64,000 bases of DNA, taken from positions 744,001 to 808,000 of the forward strand of contig NZ_JBBAYI010000001.1 of the NCBI RefSeq assembly GCF_037153985.1, read 5' to 3'. Origin of the DNA: Emticicia sp037153985 (lineage in GTDB: Bacteria; Bacteroidota; Bacteroidia; Cytophagales; Spirosomataceae). The position numbers and the translations under genes are program-made. Shown piece by piece: positions 54,582 through 63,214 of the stretch (position 1 is its first letter; each line of letters opens with the position of its first letter). Below the pieces are notes generated by a model, which made no database searches, had not been told where the DNA came from, and saw nothing but the letters and a program-made list of their open reading frames with translations.

Positions 54582-55700
54582 ATGAAAAAACCCTTTCTCT
54601 TTACACTAGCGATTTTTATAGCTGCTACTAGTTTTGCACAAATTGACAAAAAAGCCACCAAAGAAACCCGAAACCTATATAACAACCTGAAAGCCCTACA
54701 AAAGCAGGGGGTGATGTTCGGGCATCAGGATGGGCTGGCGTATGGTTTGAACCCAGACGGCACCCGATGGGTTGGCCAGAAAGACCGCTCGGATGTAAAA
54801 ACAGTTTCAGGCGAATATCCGGCAGTATTAGGTTGGGATTTAGGTAAAATAGAGTTCGATAGTAGCCGAAATCTGGACAAAGTTCCTTTTGCCCAAATGA
54901 GACAATACATTGTCGATACCTACAACCGAGGCGGAGTGAATACTATTAGCTGGCACCTAAATAACCCTACTGCCCCAAAAAAAACGAGCTGGGATAAAGT
55001 TGACTCAACTATCCGGCATACCTTTTATACGCCTGAAAATCTGAAAAGATATGAGAGCTGGCTCGATAAAGTAGCTAACTTCCTGAAAAGTTTAAAAACC
55101 AAAAATGGAGTGCTTGTGCCGGTTATTTTCAGACCATATCACGAACACACAGGTTCATGGTTCTGGTGGGGAGCCGACCACTGTACGCCAGAAGAATACA
55201 AAAAAATGTGGCATTTTACTGTTGATTATCTCATTAACAAGAAAGATGTACATAATATTTTAATTGCTTATTCAACCGACAGATTTAACTCTAAAGAGCA
55301 TTATCTGGAACGGTATCCGGGCAATAATTATGTCGACTTGGTAGGTTTCGACCTCTACCACAGAAACGCTCCAGCAAGTAACGAGCAATTCAAAAAAGAT
55401 TTTCAAAGGATGGTTAACACGCTTGAAGAAATAGCCATTGAAAACGATAAGATTTGCGCCGTGACCGAAATGGGGCTTGAACAGCTTACAGAAGCCAACT
55501 GGTGGACCAACATAGTTTTACCCGTTGTACAGGATACCCGCCTGTCTTATTTTTTAGTCTGGCGAAACGGTTATGACAGGCACTATTATGCTCCTTACGA
55601 AGGCCAGAAAAGTGTACCGGACTTCCTGAAAATGCTTCAATCAGGTAAGGTTTTGCTAGAGAAAGGTGCTGAACAAAAGCACTTATATCAAAAGAAATAA
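54582..55700 (+). CDS. GH26 endo-beta-1,4-mannanase
   Basis: A 372-residue exported GH26 enzyme, cutting beta-mannan, often to mannobiose. Signal peptide about 1-19 (TSFAQ). The barrel begins QGVMFGHQDGLAYG. The acid/base Glu is in FRPYHEHTGSWFWWG (about 188) and the nucleophile Glu in AVTEMGLEQL (about 299). No extra modules. It is followed by the transporter and phosphorylase genes of the same pathway. Confidence 0.94.
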   Translation: MKKPFLFTLAIFIAATSFAQIDKKATKETRNLYNNLKALQKQGVMFGHQDGLAYGLNPDGTRWVGQKDRSDVKTVSGEYPAVLGWDLGKIEFDSSRNLDKVPFAQMRQYIVDTYNRGGVNTISWHLNNPTAPKKTSWDKVDSTIRHTFYTPENLKRYESWLDKVANFLKSLKTKNGVLVPVIFRPYHEHTGSWFWWGADHCTPEEYKKMWHFTVDYLINKKDVHNILIAYSTDRFNSKEHYLERYPGNNYVDLVGFDLYHRNAPASNEQFKKDFQRMVNTLEEIAIENDKICAVTEMGLEQLTEANWWTNIVLPVVQDTRLSYFLVWRNGYDRHYYAPYEGQKSVPDFLKMLQSGKVLLEKGAEQKHLYQKK

Positions 55701-55746
55701 TCGTTTGGCCTAATAAAGTTTTTGAACAGCTATTGTACTCCTTTTC

Positions 55747-57576
55747 ATGAAAATACACTTGCTAGATGCGCTTGTTATTATAGGCTATTTGCTGATTGTT
55801 TCCTGCATAGGGTTTATTATGCGGAAACGTGCCAAACGTAGCAAAAAAGATTATATGCTTGGCGGAAACTCTCTTCCGTGGTGGATGTTGGGTATTTCTA
55901 ACGCTTCGGGTATGTTTGATATTTCAGGCACAATCTGGATGGTAGCCATCATGTTTATTTATGGTGTAAAAAGTATCTGGCTACCGTGGCTATGGCCTGT
56001 TTTCAATCAGGTTTTTTCATTTGTTTATTTATCAATCTGGCTGAGGCGGTCGAATGCGTCAACCGGAGCCGAATGGATGCTTACACGTTTTGGCACAGGA
56101 AAAGAAGCCAATAGGTCACATAAAATTATAGTTGCTTTTGCCCTTTTGAGTTGCATGGGCTTTATGGCTTATGGCTTTATAGGGCTAGGTAAGTTTATTG
56201 AAATTTTTGTTCCTTTAAGTAGCCTGCAACCCTACTTGCCGTTTCATGTACCCGCCACATTTGTAGCCCATTTCTATGGCATTATTTTTACATTTTTTGC
56301 GGTTCTTTACTCAATTATGGGAGGCATGACAAGCATCGTCTGGGCCGATGTGGTACAATATACATTAATGGCATTAGGTTCTGTGTGTATTGCCATAATT
56401 GCCATGCACGAATTAGGAAGCCATTCGCTACCCGTACCAGACGGATGGTCTGACTTATCGTTTGGATGGAACCTGAATATTAACTGGGATGGTATTCTGC
56501 CAGAGGTAAACAATAAAATCAAAGACGACAAGTTCGACCCATTCGGGATGTTCTTTTCATTAATGGTCGCCAAAGGCATTTTAGCCAGTTTAGCTGGCCC
56601 CGCTCCTAATTATGATATGCAGAAAATACTGTCGGCCAAATCTCCCAGAGAGGCTGCTCTCATGAATATGTTTGTCAATATCGTATTACTGCCTACACGT
56701 TACCTGATGATAATCGGTTTTACAGTTTTGGGGCTTCTCTATTACAAAGAACTGAATATCCAGACTGCAAACGGAGGTTTAGATTTTGAGAGAATTCTGC
56801 CTGCGGCTATTCTTAAGTTTGCTCCGGCAGGTTTGTTGGGCTTGTTTCTTGTTGAATTAATGGCGGCTTTCATGGGTACTTTTGCAGGCACTTTAAATGC
56901 AGCACAAGCCTATATTGTAAATGATATTTACCTGAAATCGGTTAAACCTGAGGCTACCAATAAAGAAATAAGCCGAATGAACTATATATCAGGTATAGTG
57001 GTAGTAGCCATCAGTATTGTGTTGGGTATTTTTGCCAAAGATGTAAACAGCATTCTGCAATGGATTGTCGGGGCTTTATATGGTGGTTATATTGCGGCCA
57101 ATGTATTAAAATGGCACTGGTGGAGATTCAACGCCAGTGGCTTTTTCTGGGGTATGTTTGCCGGCATTCTTTCAGCCTTGATACTTCCGAACATTTTTCC
57201 TGATACCCTCCCGCTCTACTATTTCCCACTTATTCTGTTATTGTCTGCTATTGGCTGTGTGGTTGGTTCACTCCTTACCCCCCCTACTGACCTAACGGTT
57301 CTGAAAAGTTTTTATAAGCATGTACGTCCGTGGGGTTTCTGGCAACCAGTTTATGAACTCATAAAAAAAGATGACCCTTCTTTTGAAAGAAATAAAAACT
57401 TCAAAAAGGATATGTTCAATGTGCTTATAGGCACTATTGCACAAACAGCCATTACTGCATTACCTGTTTTCATTGTACTGCTAAAGCCTCAGCAAAGTAT
57501 TATTTCAGCCATAGTATTAGGCATTTGTGTATTAATACTCTGGAAAACATGGTATCGGCAACTACCTGCCGAGTAA
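55747..57576 (+). CDS. Sodium:solute symporter (SSS family), likely mannobiose uptake
   Basis: A 609-residue inner-membrane symporter with about 13-14 hydrophobic segments. The N-terminal MKIHLLDALVIIGYLLIVSC and KDYMLGGNSLPWWMLGISNASGMFDISG are typical of the family. The last 130 residues add two or three further helices. It lies between GH26 and GH130 genes, the place of the presumed sugar transporter in the Bacteroides fragilis mannan cluster, so it probably brings mannobiose into the cytoplasm (inference from context). Confidence 0.9.
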   Translation: MKIHLLDALVIIGYLLIVSCIGFIMRKRAKRSKKDYMLGGNSLPWWMLGISNASGMFDISGTIWMVAIMFIYGVKSIWLPWLWPVFNQVFSFVYLSIWLRRSNASTGAEWMLTRFGTGKEANRSHKIIVAFALLSCMGFMAYGFIGLGKFIEIFVPLSSLQPYLPFHVPATFVAHFYGIIFTFFAVLYSIMGGMTSIVWADVVQYTLMALGSVCIAIIAMHELGSHSLPVPDGWSDLSFGWNLNINWDGILPEVNNKIKDDKFDPFGMFFSLMVAKGILASLAGPAPNYDMQKILSAKSPREAALMNMFVNIVLLPTRYLMIIGFTVLGLLYYKELNIQTANGGLDFERILPAAILKFAPAGLLGLFLVELMAAFMGTFAGTLNAAQAYIVNDIYLKSVKPEATNKEISRMNYISGIVVVAISIVLGIFAKDVNSILQWIVGALYGGYIAANVLKWHWWRFNASGFFWGMFAGILSALILPNIFPDTLPLYYFPLILLLSAIGCVVGSLLTPPTDLTVLKSFYKHVRPWGFWQPVYELIKKDDPSFERNKNFKKDMFNVLIGTIAQTAITALPVFIVLLKPQQSIISAIVLGICVLILWKTWYRQLPAE

Positions 57577-57628
57577 GCAAATTCCCTATTTATTTATTCA
57601 CTTACCTATAAAAAACTAATTTTATCAA

Positions 57629-58825
57629 ATGACTTTCTTCGAGCAAAGACTTTCCTTACTTCGAAAAGCGCATAGTGAGCTTATTACTCGAATTAATGAA
57701 AAAACTGAACCCGGAAACGGTATCTATGACCGATACCAATACCCTGTTTTAACGGCTGCTCATACGCCTGTTTTCTGGCGTTATGACCTCAACGAAACTA
57801 CCAACCCTTACTTAATGGAGAGATTCGGCATTAATGCCACTTTTAATGCCGGAGCCATAAAATGGCAAGGCAAATACATACTGGCTGTGAGGGTTGAAGG
57901 CTTAGACAGAAAATCGTTTTTTGCTATTGCAGAAAGCCCGAATGGAATTGATAATTTTGAGTTCTGGGACTACCCCATTTCTATGCCTGAAACTGACGAC
58001 CCTGACATAAATGTTTACGATATGAGGTTGGTAGCGCATGAAGATGGCTGGATTTATGGTTTATTCTGTACAGAACGTAAAGACCCTGCTGCCAATAAAA
58101 GTGATGAGTCGTCGGCAATAGCTCAATGTGGCATTGCTCGCACAAAAGACCTCGTAAACTGGGAAAGGTTACCCGATTTAAAAACACCTTCACCACAACA
58201 AAGAAATGTGGTGCTGCACCCCGAATTTGTTAATGGCAAATATGCCTTATATACTCGTCCGCAAGATGGTTTCATTGATGCCGGCACAGGTGGTGGCATA
58301 GGATTAGGCTTTACTGACTCTATGGAAACTCCTATGGTTATTAAAGAATATATAGTTGACGAAAAACGCTACCATACCGTTTATGAAGTTAAAAACGGGC
58401 AAGGACCTGCCCCTCTCAAAACTCCGATTGGCTGGTTACATCTGGCGCATGGTGTTCGGAATACCGCCGCAGGTTTAAGGTATGTGCTGTATATGTTTAT
58501 GACAGACCTGAACGATTTAACCAAAGTGATATACAAGCCCGGCGGGTATTTTATTGCCCCTGAGGGCGATGAGCGTGTAGGTGATGTATCGAATGTAACC
58601 TTTGCTAATGGCTGGATTCTTGACCCCGATGGCAAGGTATTTATTTATTATGCTTCTTCTGATACACGTATGCACGTAGCAACAAGCACGCTTGATAAAC
58701 TCATTGATTATTGCCAGAATACGCCAGAAGACGGCTTCCGTACAGCTACGTCGGTAAAAAATCTTACTACAATTATTGAAAAAAACTTTCGCTATTCTAA
58801 AGCAAAAAATCTGGTTAGTGCCTAA
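57629..58825 (+). CDS. GH130 4-O-beta-D-mannosyl-D-glucose phosphorylase
   Basis: A 398-residue cytoplasmic phosphorylase of GH130, without a signal peptide. It uses phosphate to split mannosyl-beta-1,4-glucose into mannose 1-phosphate and glucose. Motifs include RYQYPVLTAAHTPVFWRYDLN near 34, FNAGAIKWQGKYILAVRVEG near 74 and NVYDMRLVAHEDGWIYGLF near 130 (with the likely catalytic Asp), and later GWLHLAHGVRNTAAGLRY. The next gene, an epimerase, makes its substrate, which points to this specificity rather than mannan-chain phosphorylase. Confidence 0.93.
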   Translation: MTFFEQRLSLLRKAHSELITRINEKTEPGNGIYDRYQYPVLTAAHTPVFWRYDLNETTNPYLMERFGINATFNAGAIKWQGKYILAVRVEGLDRKSFFAIAESPNGIDNFEFWDYPISMPETDDPDINVYDMRLVAHEDGWIYGLFCTERKDPAANKSDESSAIAQCGIARTKDLVNWERLPDLKTPSPQQRNVVLHPEFVNGKYALYTRPQDGFIDAGTGGGIGLGFTDSMETPMVIKEYIVDEKRYHTVYEVKNGQGPAPLKTPIGWLHLAHGVRNTAAGLRYVLYMFMTDLNDLTKVIYKPGGYFIAPEGDERVGDVSNVTFANGWILDPDGKVFIYYASSDTRMHVATSTLDKLIDYCQNTPEDGFRTATSVKNLTTIIEKNFRYSKAKNLVSA

Positions 58826-58911
58826 ATTTCACCCGTATCTACCACTGGCAACTCCTGAACATAAACTATTAACAATAAAGGTATTATTTGCCTGTAAAAA
58901 CTGAAATACTA

Positions 58912-60087
58912 ATGGACGCAAAGACGTTTCGCAGTGAAGTAGCGCATGAGTTAGCTAATATTCTTACCTATTGGCAAGAGCATACAATTGATAAAGAACA
59001 TGGAGGTTTTTATGGTAAAATAACAGCCGACGATACGATTATTAAGGATGCCGAAAAAGGGCTGGTACTTAATAGCCGTATCTTATGGACTTTCTCGGCT
59101 GCCTATATACATCAACCCAAGCCTGTTTATAAAGAAATTGCCCAAAGAGCCTATAATTATTTATTGACATATTTCTGGGACAAGCAATATAGCGGTGGTT
59201 ATTGGTCGGTTGATTATCAGGGCAATGCCAAACAGACCCATAAACAGATTTACGGGCAGGGTTTCATGCTATATGGCTTCTCTGAATACTATCGTGCGTT
59301 TCATGATAAACACGCGCTAGACAAAGCCATTGAACTTTTTCAGATTATTGAACAAGTAGCTTTTGACAAGAAATACGGAGGTTACTATGAAGTAGCAACA
59401 GCCGACTGGAAAATAATTCAGGATACTGTGATTACACAAGGGAAAGATGAGCAGAAAAAATCAATGAACACGCACCTACATATTATTGAGCCTTATACAA
59501 ATCTTTATCGTGTCTGGAAAAATGAATATCTGGCTAAACAAATAAAAGGGTTATTGTATGAATTTACCACTCATATTGTTGATGAGCGAACCTACACTCA
59601 ACACCTGTTCTTTGCTGATAACTGGGCAGTACAGTCCGATATAGTATCATTCGGGCATGACATTGAAGCCTCATGGCTTTTAGTCGAAGCCGCCGAAGTA
59701 CTGGGCGACAAACCTCTACTCGAAAAAATCAAGCAATTGTCTGTCCGAATTGCACAGGCGGCAACCAAAGGACTTGATAAAGATGGAGGGATGTTTAATG
59801 AGAAGGACAGTAAGCATCTTAATAAAGAAAAACATTGGTGGGTACAAGCCGAAGCAATGGTGGGTTTTCTGAATGCCTATGAAATTTCAAAGAGAAAAGA
59901 ATTTCTCGATTATTCAATGGCAAGCTGGAAGTTTATAAAAGAGGCTTTAATTACGCCATCAGGCGAATGGTACTGGGGCTTGGATGCGAACAATCAGCCT
60001 ATGAAAGGACAAGACAAAGCAGGTTTCTGGAAATGTCCATACCATAATGCTCGCGCCTGTATGGAAGTAATCAGGAGGTTATCATAA
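58912..60087 (+). CDS. AGE-family cellobiose/mannobiose 2-epimerase
   Basis: A 391-residue cytoplasmic epimerase of the N-acylglucosamine 2-epimerase fold (an alpha/alpha barrel). It would convert mannobiose to mannosyl-glucose at the reducing end. Family residues are visible in HGGFYGKI (about 28), MNTHLHIIEPYTNLYR (about 185), FGHDIEASWLL (about 248), EKHWWVQAEAMVGFLNAY (about 305) and FWKCPYHNARACMEVIRRL at the end, including the catalytic histidines. I chose ATG 58912 over the TTG at 58888. Confidence 0.92.
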   Translation: MDAKTFRSEVAHELANILTYWQEHTIDKEHGGFYGKITADDTIIKDAEKGLVLNSRILWTFSAAYIHQPKPVYKEIAQRAYNYLLTYFWDKQYSGGYWSVDYQGNAKQTHKQIYGQGFMLYGFSEYYRAFHDKHALDKAIELFQIIEQVAFDKKYGGYYEVATADWKIIQDTVITQGKDEQKKSMNTHLHIIEPYTNLYRVWKNEYLAKQIKGLLYEFTTHIVDERTYTQHLFFADNWAVQSDIVSFGHDIEASWLLVEAAEVLGDKPLLEKIKQLSVRIAQAATKGLDKDGGMFNEKDSKHLNKEKHWWVQAEAMVGFLNAYEISKRKEFLDYSMASWKFIKEALITPSGEWYWGLDANNQPMKGQDKAGFWKCPYHNARACMEVIRRLS

Positions 60088-60186
60088 TTTTTCTCCAAAA
60101 AATATAATACCTTTAAACCTCTAAAAATCAGTAGTACTTAAAGAAAGTCGCTGACACTATTCAACCTTCTTAATCATATTTATCTT

Positions 60187-62145
60187 ATGAAACGATTGCT
60201 ATCGGTTCTGTCCTTTTTTGCTTTATGTGCAACAGCAAATGCCCAGTTAAAACTGGCCCGTTTATTTTCAGACCATGTAGTATTACAAAGGCAAAAGCCC
60301 ATTCCGGTGTGGGGTTGGGCAAATGCTGGCGAAACTATAACCGCTTCATTAGCCAACCAGACCCAATCTACCAAAGCCGATGCCTCAGGTAAATGGATGG
60401 TCAGGTTTTCTCCGCTCGAAGCTGGCGGCCCTTACCAGTTAACTGTTGCAGGCAAATCGGGCAAATTAAACGTTAACGATGTCCTGATTGGCGAGGTTTG
60501 GCTATGCTCTGGGCAATCAAATATGGAGTGGCCCGTATCACAGGCCAATAATTTTATTGAAGAAAAAAAAGATGCTGATTATCCACAAATAAGGCATTTT
60601 TATGTAGAGCATGAAGTAATGCTAAGCCCTCAGGCAGATTTAAAATCGGGTGAGTGGAAAATAAGCACTCCTGAAACCATTGGCAATTTTACGGCAGTAG
60701 GATTCTTTTTTGCCCGTGAACTATATCAGAAATTACATATTCCTGTCGGGTTGTTACACTCATCATGGGGAGGTTCACAAATTGAAGGCTGGATTAGTAA
60801 AGAATTTATGTTTAAAGATGATGAATTAAGTGCCTATGCCAAAACACTACCTGAAAACTGGCAACAAGCAGATGTAATGTTAGATAAAAAAACCAGAAAA
60901 AGTATTTTCGGAGATGATACTTTTAACCCTTCTGAAGCCGACGAAAAAAAGTATTTTGAATCTGGCTACGACTTCTCAAAATGGTGGAATGCAGGTAGCC
61001 CATTAGGACAATGGGACTGGAAAGGCATCTGGATGTTCAGAGGAAACGGATACATGGCCCGTACAATTGAGGTGCCTGCCGATATGGCTAATAAAGAAAC
61101 AACACTTGGCTTGGGTATTCAGGATAGTAAAAACCATATTTATATTAACGGAAAACTGGTTTATGAAGGCACAGAACAAGGCCCTAGAAAAATAATCATT
61201 CCGGCCAATACATGGAAAGCCGGAAACAACCAATTAATGATAAAATTTGGCAATATGGTTAGTTCGTCGTGGTATGGTTTAGGCTTAATGGGTACTGAAA
61301 ACGACCTTTATCTGAGTGCAGGTAACAACCGGATAAGTCTGGCTAACGACTGGAAAATTATGCCATCTTTCGCCGATAAACATGAGTATCTGCACTCGAG
61401 CAATAATCTTGGAACCACTATCTATAACGCCATGATTGCTCCATTAGTACCATTTGGCATTAGAGGCGTTTTATGGTATCAGGGTGAAAGTAATGCCGGA
61501 AGAGCTTACCAGTACAGAAAGAGTTTCCCACTTATGATTAAAGACTGGCGCACCCATTGGAACGATGATTTCTCCTTCTATTTTGTTCAGCTATCAAGCT
61601 ATGGAAGCTATCAGAACAGCAATCAGGGAAGTAATTGGGGCGAACTAAGAGAAGCCCAGACCCTAACACTAAGCGTACCTAAAACTGGTATGGCCGTAAC
61701 CACCGATATAGGAAACCCCAAAGATATACACCCTACAAACAAACAGGATGTAGGGCATCGTCTGGCTCTGATAGCCTTAAAATCAGATTACGGACAAAAT
61801 GTGTTGCACTCAGGCCCTATGTACGAATCTGTCAAGTTTGAAGATGGCAAAGCTACGCTTTCGTTCAGATACGTTGGGGGAGGTTTAATGGCAAAAGATA
61901 AATTCGGCTATTTAAAGGGTTTTGAAATTGCCGCAGAAGATAAAACTTTCTACTACGCCAAAGCCGAAATTGTAGGTAATAATGTAGTGGTGTATCACCC
62001 CAAAGGACAAAAACCTGTGGCTGTACGCTATGGCTGGGCTGATGCCCTCGAAGATGCCAACCTGTTTAATGTTGAGGGCCTACCAGCAAGCCCTTTCCGT
62101 ACGGATGACTGGAAAGGTTTAACTTTTGGAAAAAAATTTGAATAG
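60187..62145 (+). CDS. SASA-family carbohydrate acetylesterase (mannan locus)
   Basis: A 652-residue exported esterase. Signal peptide about 1-20 (NAQ). The catalytic Ser is in CSGQSNMEWP (about 110) and the Asp/His pair in DIHPTNKQDVGHR near 515, with a jelly-roll insertion in the middle (about 250-380). Its N-terminal 115 residues closely follow those of the esterase at 33127-35061. In this locus its natural role is probably removal of acetyl groups from glucomannan or galactoglucomannan so that GH26 can act (inference). Confidence 0.88.
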   Translation: MKRLLSVLSFFALCATANAQLKLARLFSDHVVLQRQKPIPVWGWANAGETITASLANQTQSTKADASGKWMVRFSPLEAGGPYQLTVAGKSGKLNVNDVLIGEVWLCSGQSNMEWPVSQANNFIEEKKDADYPQIRHFYVEHEVMLSPQADLKSGEWKISTPETIGNFTAVGFFFARELYQKLHIPVGLLHSSWGGSQIEGWISKEFMFKDDELSAYAKTLPENWQQADVMLDKKTRKSIFGDDTFNPSEADEKKYFESGYDFSKWWNAGSPLGQWDWKGIWMFRGNGYMARTIEVPADMANKETTLGLGIQDSKNHIYINGKLVYEGTEQGPRKIIIPANTWKAGNNQLMIKFGNMVSSSWYGLGLMGTENDLYLSAGNNRISLANDWKIMPSFADKHEYLHSSNNLGTTIYNAMIAPLVPFGIRGVLWYQGESNAGRAYQYRKSFPLMIKDWRTHWNDDFSFYFVQLSSYGSYQNSNQGSNWGELREAQTLTLSVPKTGMAVTTDIGNPKDIHPTNKQDVGHRLALIALKSDYGQNVLHSGPMYESVKFEDGKATLSFRYVGGGLMAKDKFGYLKGFEIAAEDKTFYYAKAEIVGNNVVVYHPKGQKPVAVRYGWADALEDANLFNVEGLPASPFRTDDWKGLTFGKKFE

Positions 62146-62164
62146 CACTAAAACATTAATTATC

Positions 62165-63157
62165 ATGATTTACCAAGCAAACAATAATCGCTACGAAAAA
62201 ATGACCTACCGCCGATGCGGTAAAAGTGGTTTAAAATTACCTGTTATTTCGTTGGGTTTGTGGCATAATTTCGGTGGCGTTGATGTATTCGAGAATTATC
62301 GTTCCATTTTACATACTGCCTTCGACAACGGCATTACTCATTTTGACTTAGCCAATAACTATGGCCCGCCACCGGGTTCGGCTGAAGAAAATTTCGGAAG
62401 AATATTAAAAAAAGACTTTCTACCCTACCGCGATGAGTTAATTATTTCATCCAAAGCGGGGTATCTTATGTGGCCCGGGCCTTATGGTGAGTGGGGTTCA
62501 AAAAAATATCTTATAGCAAGCCTTGACCAGAGTCTGAAACGCATGGGTCTTGACTATGTAGATATTTTTTATCATCACCGCCCCGACCCTGACACACCGC
62601 TGGAAGAAACCATGGCGGCACTAGATTTAATTGTACGTCAAGGCAAAGCACTCTATGTAGGTATCTCAAACTATCGGGCAGAAGATGCTGCCAAAGCCAT
62701 CGATATTTTAAAACAGTTAGGCACCCCCTGTTTAATACATCAACCCAAGTATTCGATGTTTGAACGCTGGGTTGAAGGAGGGTTGCTTGAAGTTCTTGAA
62801 CAGAAAGGTGTTGGTTGCATTCCGTTTTCACCGCTGGCTCAGGGGCTTTTGACAGATAAATACCTGAAAGGTATTCCTACCGACTCAAGGGCTGCTAAAA
62901 CACATGGCTATTTACAGGAAAGTCAGATAAGTACCGAAGTATTAGCCAAAATTCAGCAATTAAATGAGATGGCCCTCGAACGTAGCCAGACACTTGCCCA
63001 GATGGCTTTAGCTTGGCTTCTGAAAGATTATCGGGTTACTTCGGTGCTGATTGGGGCAAGCCGTGTTTCGCAACTTCAGGATTCACTCGAATGCCTGAAT
63101 AATCTTGATTTCTCTCATAACGAACTTAACAGAATTGAAGAAATTCTAAAAAGTTAA
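62165..63157 (+). CDS. Aldo/keto reductase, YghZ (glyceraldehyde-3-phosphate reductase) type
   Basis: A 330-residue reductase of the YghZ/Kv-beta-like branch. Catalytic residues are Asp in HFDLANNYGP (about 54), Tyr in the same motif, Lys in SSKAGYLMWPGPYG (about 97) and His in FYHHRPDPDTP (about 132). It is cytoplasmic. In E. coli YghZ reduces L-glyceraldehyde 3-phosphate and methylglyoxal; here it may act on sugar-derived aldehydes. ATG 62165 is preferred to 62126, which would overlap the esterase gene. A 12-bp hairpin follows. Confidence 0.9.
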   Translation: MIYQANNNRYEKMTYRRCGKSGLKLPVISLGLWHNFGGVDVFENYRSILHTAFDNGITHFDLANNYGPPPGSAEENFGRILKKDFLPYRDELIISSKAGYLMWPGPYGEWGSKKYLIASLDQSLKRMGLDYVDIFYHHRPDPDTPLEETMAALDLIVRQGKALYVGISNYRAEDAAKAIDILKQLGTPCLIHQPKYSMFERWVEGGLLEVLEQKGVGCIPFSPLAQGLLTDKYLKGIPTDSRAAKTHGYLQESQISTEVLAKIQQLNEMALERSQTLAQMALAWLLKDYRVTSVLIGASRVSQLQDSLECLNNLDFSHNELNRIEEILKS

Positions 63158-63167
63158 CATAATAGCT

Positions 63168-63197
63168 TTAGCCAGAAAGCAGCCACTTTCTGGCTAA
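63168..63197 (+). terminator. Hairpin between aldo/keto reductase and GH44 genes
   Basis: A perfect 12-bp inverted repeat (63168-63179 and 63186-63197) with a six-base loop. No T run follows (TAAACC), so it may be an attenuator or mRNA-end hairpin rather than a full terminator. Confidence 0.55.
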
Positions 63198-63214
63198 TAA
63201 ACCTGACGTATTTT

